Positions 7,798 through 12,602 of a stretch of 12,602 bases of DNA are shown piece after piece. Made by a program: the position numbers and the translations under genes. The notes beneath the pieces are model-generated. The model searched no databases and was not told the origin of the DNA. It worked only from the letters and a program-made list of their open reading frames with translations. The stretch is from Basidiobolus heterosporus B8920 (lineage: Eukaryota > Basidiobolomycota > Basidiobolomycetes > Basidiobolales > Basidiobolaceae): positions 1 through 12,602 of the forward strand of contig JNET01031376.1 in the NCBI GenBank assembly GCA_000697455.1, written 5' to 3'. The first letter of the stretch is position 1. Each line of letters begins with the position of its first letter.

Positions 7798-9785
7798 ATG
7801 AGCGAAGAAAAAGAAAAACAGCCCTCAGAAAAGAAGGACCTCTATGACGTAGAAGCCAATGGTTCGAAGAGTTCGGTTCAAAGTTTTGACGATGATATTT
7901 CTCACCTTGCCCTAAAAATGGGTGCCATAACAGTCGAAGTCGAAACCCGATGGGACCGTTTTATGGAATGGCTTTATCGGTTCAATCTTCTTCAGCGGAC
8001 AGCAATAATAGTATTGCCTGTAGATTGTATATTTGCTCTCATTGCCGCCTTAGACTTCACGGTTTTCCATAGGGCAAACATTGATGGTGTTACATTGGGC
8101 TGGTGGAGTGTCTTCGCCATTATCTTGTGGTCCACTTTTTTCCTGTCAAGAGTGCTGATTCACGTTTTACCAAATCTGATAGAACTATTGCTTGGTGAAC
8201 TTACCTCTTTGGTAAAGCAATACATGAACTATGTTCGACACCTGCACAGTTATATCTCCTTCGTGGTATTTTGTGCAGTCTCTTGGGTATTATTCGAGGC
8301 GGTCATTGTGACCAACAACGATTTCAAAGGTGTATGGCTGAGAAAAGTATACATAGTCCTGGTAGTGACAGGTGCAGCTGTCACGGTGGAGAAGTTATTT
8401 CTTCAAGTTATAGCGGTCAAATTCCATAAATCCTCATATCAAGATCGTATTCTTCTCAATCGTTACGCAATCAATATCGTTAACAAACTGGCGGAATTCA
8501 CAAAACAACGTGAAAAAGAATTACCTATTATTGATGATATGAGTTCGTACAGCAGGCCCAAATTTACGGTTTTCAGGTTTTTGTCACAGACCAAAAGTGC
8601 CTTAGAAAAAACCACTTCAACACTAGGAACCATTGCATCTGAAATTGGCGCCGCAGGTTCCACCGAGTCTGAGCCTTTCCAAGCCATACAAAGCTCTCAC
8701 GATTCACGGGTGCTGGCCAGACGAATCTTTGCTGCACTGTGCCCTCCACAGAAGAAGATAGTTACGGCCGTCGAGTTCAAGGAGGTTTTTCATACGATTG
8801 AGAAGGCCGAGCGAGCATTCCTTTTCTTTGATCAGTACTCCAAAGGCGACATCATTAGAGAGGACATGATTCTTGCTATTCAGGAAATCTATTATGAAAA
8901 ACAGGCTTTAACCAAGTCGCTGCAAGATCTAGACAAGGCTATAGGTAAACCTGCGTACGGCTATGAAAGATCTGAGCAGAAGTCCTAACCATTCTTTTAT
9001 TTAGCCAAGCTGGATTCCATTCTCATGGCAATTGTGTATGTTATCGTCATTCTTGTCTTGATAACATCGTTCGTCTCAGACTTTGGAACCTATATCGCTA
9101 CAGCCGGGTCTATTCTAGTTGCTGTCAGTTTTATGACAGGATCCTCAGCCCAGGCTGCCTTCGAGAGCATTGTGTTTCTTTTTGTTCGTCATCCCTTCGA
9201 CGTAGGCAAGTAATTGTGCTTGAAGCCAACACAATCCTCCAATATTTACCAGGTTAATATGTAGGTGATCGCGTCAACATCGATGACAAGTCCTATGTTG
9301 TAAAGGAAATGGGACTGCTCAGCACAGTGTTTGAGACCCCCGAGGGAGCGGTTGTGATTGTCCCTAACAACAGCATCGCAGGCTCAAGTATCGAAAACAT
9401 CCGTCGTTCTGGAGATATTTCTGAGGTCCTCCGCGTGCAAGTTGATAGCTCTACGTCATTGAAGCAAATCGAACAACTCGAGGCGAAATTGACTCAGTTC
9501 CTTACTGAATGTGGTCGGGAGTTTAAAAATGAAACCAAGATCACTCTGAGCGAGTTCCCTAATCCGACTCAGATGACACTAGAGATCGAAGTCCCATACA
9601 AGGGGAATTGGCAAAACGACAGCGAACATTCCAAACGTAGAAACATGGTAATGTCTGCTTTACAGGTTGTCTCGAGAATCGTTTCACTCAATCTAGAATT
9701 TTCTGTAGTTCATGTTTGCGCTCAAAGATGCAGTGTCAAGTCTGGGAATTACGTATCACGGTATTGGCTAGACAATGCCGAGTAG
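7798..9785 (+). CDS. MscS-like mechanosensitive ion channel with degenerate EF-hand (fungal Msy type)
   Basis: Three exons, 7798-8944, 9005-9205 and 9265-9785, give 622 aa. Intron 1 is 60 bases (GTAAAC...TTTAG) and intron 2 is 59 bases with a GC donor. Four membrane segments lie at about 68-89, 102-126, 148-171 and 182-208. An EF-hand-like helix-loop-helix follows at about 328-370 (loop D345-D356), then a fifth segment at 388-406. The pore-lining helix and MscS core occupy about 409-455 (FGTYIATAGSILVAVSFMTG, then FLFVRHPFDVGDRV), followed by the soluble beta domain (EGAVVIVPNNSI). The charged N-terminus is short, and at 622 aa the protein is small for fungal members, which often exceed 800 aa. 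Relatives in fission yeast sit in the ER and nuclear membranes and respond to osmotic stress; that role here is inferred. It is tail to tail with the NIPA-like gene. Confidence 0.92.
9206..9264 (+). other. GC-AG intron in the channel gene
   Basis: The donor is GTAG|GCAAGTAATT and the acceptor TATGTAG|GTGATC, 59 bases. Splicing here restores HPFDV-GDRVNI, the most conserved motif of the family. Canonical GT donors nearby (GTAGGC at 9202, GTAATT at 9210) either give stops or the wrong frame with the available acceptors. Apart from C for T, the donor matches the consensus AG|GYAAGT perfectly, as is typical of GC-AG introns. Confidence 0.85.
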
Positions 9786-10049
9786 ATGAAGCAAGTACTG
9801 AGAAAATCAAATGACTGTAAAGCTGGACTAAGTTAACTATTTTCACACCACGCCACACCACATCACATCCAATCATAAATACCATTCTCGTTCACATGAA
9901 ATACGCTTATTTTATGGCGGAGTTCTATTTACAAGTCTAGTACAGTTCTAGGTGCAGTAAGATAGGGGCTGAAGAAGAAATTTATGGTGGGCGGAGGTCA
10001 GTCGAGTGGGTAGTGTTTAATGAGTGAGCAGTGTTTAACGAACCATCGG
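9786..10049. other. Convergent 3' intergenic region between channel and NIPA-like gene
   Basis: 264 bases holding both 3' UTRs. It contains a CCACACCACGCCACACCAC run (about 9846-9864) and an 18-bp imperfect tandem duplication that overlaps nothing coding. No polyadenylation signal stands out. Confidence 0.5.
10004..10039. repeat. 18-bp tandem duplication after the NIPA-like stop
   Basis: Copies at 10004-10021 and 10022-10039 agree at 15 of 18 positions (core AGTGTTTAA). They lie just beyond the stop codon of the minus-strand gene. Confidence 0.65.
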
Positions 10050-11462
10050 TTAAAGCTTGATATTTTCAAAATCCCCCTCATCATTATTCCAGAGCTCAGA
10101 TTTCTTGGGATGTTCAAGGGATGTCTCGGTTATGTTGTATTCGGTGATAGTGTAGCCGGCTTTCAAGAAGATTTGTTTCTGTTCCCCAATCTCAAGACTC
10201 TCCATGCTTGCACTAGGGTCAGGCTTGGCTTGGGACAGTAACCGCACGCCGTATATCAAGGCAAAGATCCCTAGAAGAATAAGCGACAGTACCCATACCT
10301 CGTAGTTTGCCAGTTGATTTAAGTAAATGATAGTATTTATGAGACCCAAGGAAGTGTAAAATCCGAAGAAAATCGGAACAATCAGGACAGAATCAGCCAG
10401 CTTTAGCCCAGTATTGAGACAATAAATCTTCAAATATGTGTATCAGTAGGTGTATTAGCAGGGGGCAGTGCTAAGCCAATTGAGTAATCGAGTTACCTGA
10501 ATAACTGATGTTGCCACTAGTCCGGCTAGGATAAGATACGAGAGACTGTCGGTAAATTGATTGGCCTGCGTCATGGTGATAGTGAACAACTTAACACTGA
10601 CAGTATAGATATTAGAACAAAGCCGCTGGGACTAGTGCGAGTATTAGAGTACCTACCCGCTTTTGGCAAGTAACAGGGTTTGACTAGCTACCAGACCCCC
10701 GATCCCTGCCATACCCATGCCCAGGAATTTCTGTAGTTTTCTTCGATCAATGGCATAACCAAACTGTGTGATTTGACGATCCAAGCAGCCTTCGAGACAG
10801 TGTTTAGCATAAAGGCCGACAAGAAAGCATACCAAAGTCACCATGTCAAGGATAGAGAAGTAAACAATAAACACGGGTCGAAGATACAAAGATTTCAGTC
10901 GATCAAGGGTTAGATCATTTTCAGCTAGAATGTGGGGTTTGATGTTAGCAGCGCATTCTAGCTGGATGGCAAAGAAAGTGGTATCAACTTACCGTCCTCC
11001 CCAGTACCTCTACCGCCCCAAACAACGATCCAAATCACACACAAAATGACCACTGCAGTTCCATAGATGTCCTTACGCGTGATGGGTGTGCCGACCAACA
11101 TTTTGGCAAAAACAAAGTTGAAGATCAATGACACAGCGCCCAGAGGAGCAACCCATTGGGTCTTGAGGTAATCTACGAGGAGGGAAGACTTGATAAGTCC
11201 ATCGTATGAACCAGTTTGAAATGAAAGGGAACCTACTGAGGGCAATGGTATTGCCGAACATCTGACTCCCAGCATAAAGGTACAACCCGACATGCCAGTT
11301 TACCCGCAAGAACTCGTGCTTCTGAAGTTCCACTGAAAGGGCCTCATTTCGTGAATGATCCCGCTTCATGATGTTAAGTCCCAGGGCATTGAGAAAGGAA
11401 GCAGCCAGGGACACAATGAAGCCTATAAGGTAATCAGTAAATACCGGTACAATCGGAGCCAT
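10050..11462 (-). CDS. NIPA-like (DUF803 family) membrane transporter, putative Mg2+ transporter
   Basis: Five coding exons on the minus strand: 11462-11237, 11172-10993, 10924-10657, 10596-10497 and 10427-10050, giving 383 aa. The four introns are 64, 68, 60 and 69 bases, all GT-AG. One has a perfect TGCTAAC branch point and others have CTAAT. Nine membrane segments are visible at about 10-31, 55-75, 83-103, 111-129, 150-175, 203-223, 240-262, 269-293 and 302-323, the usual count for NIPA proteins. Family blocks are ASFLNALGLNIMKRDHSRN, QWVAPLGAVSLIFNFVFAK with LVGTP, GGLVASQTLLLAKSGVKL, and QIYCLNTGLKLADS followed by VPIFFGFYTSLGLIN. NIPA proteins are linked to Mg2+ transport in animals; the substrate of the fungal branch is not firmly known. 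The hydrophilic tail from about 324 is acidic. The start is the first ATG after the likely leader intron. An in-frame alternative ATG at 11618 would add 52 residues. Confidence 0.88.
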
Positions 11463-11569
11463 ACTATCCACAAGACTTTGGAGACTAAAGGTTACAATAG
11501 CGATGACTGTCTTTGGGAGCTTTACAAATTGATGATGATCCGTGGTACCTTTAAGGGAGATTCCCTTCC

Positions 11570-11649
11570 CTAGAAGGAGAATTAAGTAGATTAGGGGAAT
11601 AGTAAGAGACCACCACATGCATACAAATCCACTACATCAAAATACTCAC
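11570..11649 (-). other. Probable 5' leader intron of the NIPA-like gene
   Basis: On the minus strand a strong donor CAA|GTGAGT (11650/11649) is followed by a CTAATC branch-like site and TTCTCCTTCTAG (acceptor ending at 11570), 80 bases in all. Removing it deletes the upstream ATG at 11618 and makes 11462 the first ATG after the junction. The exon upstream of 11649 has no frame that both starts with ATG and joins in phase, so it is best read as non-coding leader. Confidence 0.5.
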
Positions 11650-12602
11650 TTGCAGCAGTAACGACGCTCTTCTCCAAAAAGGCGTGGTAACCTGCGATGC
11701 GATGCACTGGATGGAGTAAGCCCACTCATAGCTAATGACCTTTCCCATGCAACCACAAATGTGGGTCAAGTGTTAGTCATTCCCGACATCAACACTGCCA
11801 TTGCGGGGAATAAACCTTCATCTTTTTGGGCTCATTCCGATTACTTCGGATATTTAGAACGTGGCTAAATGGTGTATCACTACCCAAATATGTAGACTGG
11901 CTTAAAGAACACTTGAAAATGATTCAGGTACCCAATCTGCGTACTATTGACATGAGCTTTTTTTCCTTGTAGACTTCAGTTCTTGGATTGATTATAAGAA
12001 AGTGGAGATAAGGGCAACTTGAAGTAGCTATATGTCGTAGTATTTGCACCATTACTACTCATTATCGGACAATGAACGAATCACCATTTGCTTGTCTTGG
12101 AGTGGTATTTAGAGGTGAATGATGAACTTTAGGCAACTGTAAATGGCTCGAAAAACTCTCTCGACACGTGGTATTTCCAAAAGTTATTTTAACAAATTAC
12201 CATAAAGAATATATTACTGTGCCACCATTACTATTCCTTTCACGAGTTATGGTTGTAATTAACACAGCTCAACACCTGATCATCCAAATACAACATTTGC
12301 TTTTCAGTTTCTCTATCTAAAATTCCCTTCAGGTTTAACCTGACATCTTTCTTACTATTTAACAAGCACTCGGATTACCTGACTTTCTGAGGCTAATTAC
12401 AGTGACCCTTGACTCCATGTGCGTTAGTCTAAGATTATTCATGTAAACCACAAACAATGCTCAGAGTTAATCTAAGAAAAAGCTCAACTAAAGACTGAAA
12501 GTTGGCCAAATCATCAAGAGAAAGAGGCCAAGATGAATACAATGGATTTATTATGAGATAAATGGTCAAATAACTAGGGTACAGGGTATAGATGGATTTA
12601 AT
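11650..12602. other. AT-rich region upstream of the NIPA-like gene, no gene recognised
   Basis: Apart from the probable leader exon near 11650, I see no open frame of useful length, no RNA gene and no repeat of note. It presumably holds the NIPA-like promoter and the flank of the next gene beyond the window. Confidence 0.55.

Noticed and set aside
9025-9213. A separate small membrane protein starting at the ATG at 9025
   Set aside because: It is the second exon of the MscS-like gene; the pore helix and motif continue across both introns in phase.
11073-11618. A 181-codon single-exon reading of the NIPA-like N-terminus
   Set aside because: After 11237 it reads through the first coding intron; splicing to 11172 restores the conserved TIALNYLKTQWVAPLG junction.
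1-12602. Mobile elements, CRISPR arrays, tRNA or rRNA genes
   Set aside because: No transposase or reverse-transcriptase motifs, terminal repeats with target duplications, spaced identical repeats, or tRNA A/B-box and cloverleaf patterns were found by eye.

Overview
The window looks like nuclear DNA from a fungus. Four protein genes can be read, each split by short introns of 59 to 116 bases with GT (once GC) donors, YAG or TAG acceptors, and CTAAC/CTAAT-like branch points in several introns. The protein families are typical of fungi: a PCL/Pho80-type cyclin, a RasGEF, an EF-hand MscS-type channel, and the fungal branch of the NIPA-like (DUF803) membrane transporters. An early-diverging lineage is possible, but that is inference and I cannot place it from sequence alone. 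No tRNA, rRNA, CRISPR array, transposon or virus-like element was recognised.

Layout: 1-1349 has no convincing gene and serves as the upstream region of the cyclin gene. It holds nine copies of TGCGG/CCGCA and ends in a pyrimidine-rich tract. The cyclin gene (+, 1350-2293, two exons, 275 aa) is followed by about 1.55 kb of low-complexity, short-period repeat DNA (2294-3848). The RasGEF gene comes next (-, 6873-3849, four exons, 933 aa), running tail to tail with the cyclin. Its first three exons encode a helical N-terminal region that is missed if only the long exon is read. A 924-bp divergent intergenic region (6874-7797) carries two telomere-like boxes and two short tandem repeats. It is followed by the MscS-like channel gene (+, 7798-9785, three exons, 622 aa), whose second intron is best read as GC-AG. 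The NIPA-like transporter gene lies tail to tail with the channel (-, 11462-10050, five coding exons, 383 aa) and probably has an extra intron in its 5' leader. 11650-12602 is AT-rich with no recognisable gene.

How the genes relate: nothing in the sequence shows that they work together. The cyclin (a CDK partner) and the RasGEF (a Ras activator) are both growth or nutrient signalling components in other fungi. The MscS channel and NIPA-like transporter are both membrane ion-homeostasis proteins. Fungal neighbours need not be co-functional, so these pairings are only suggestions.
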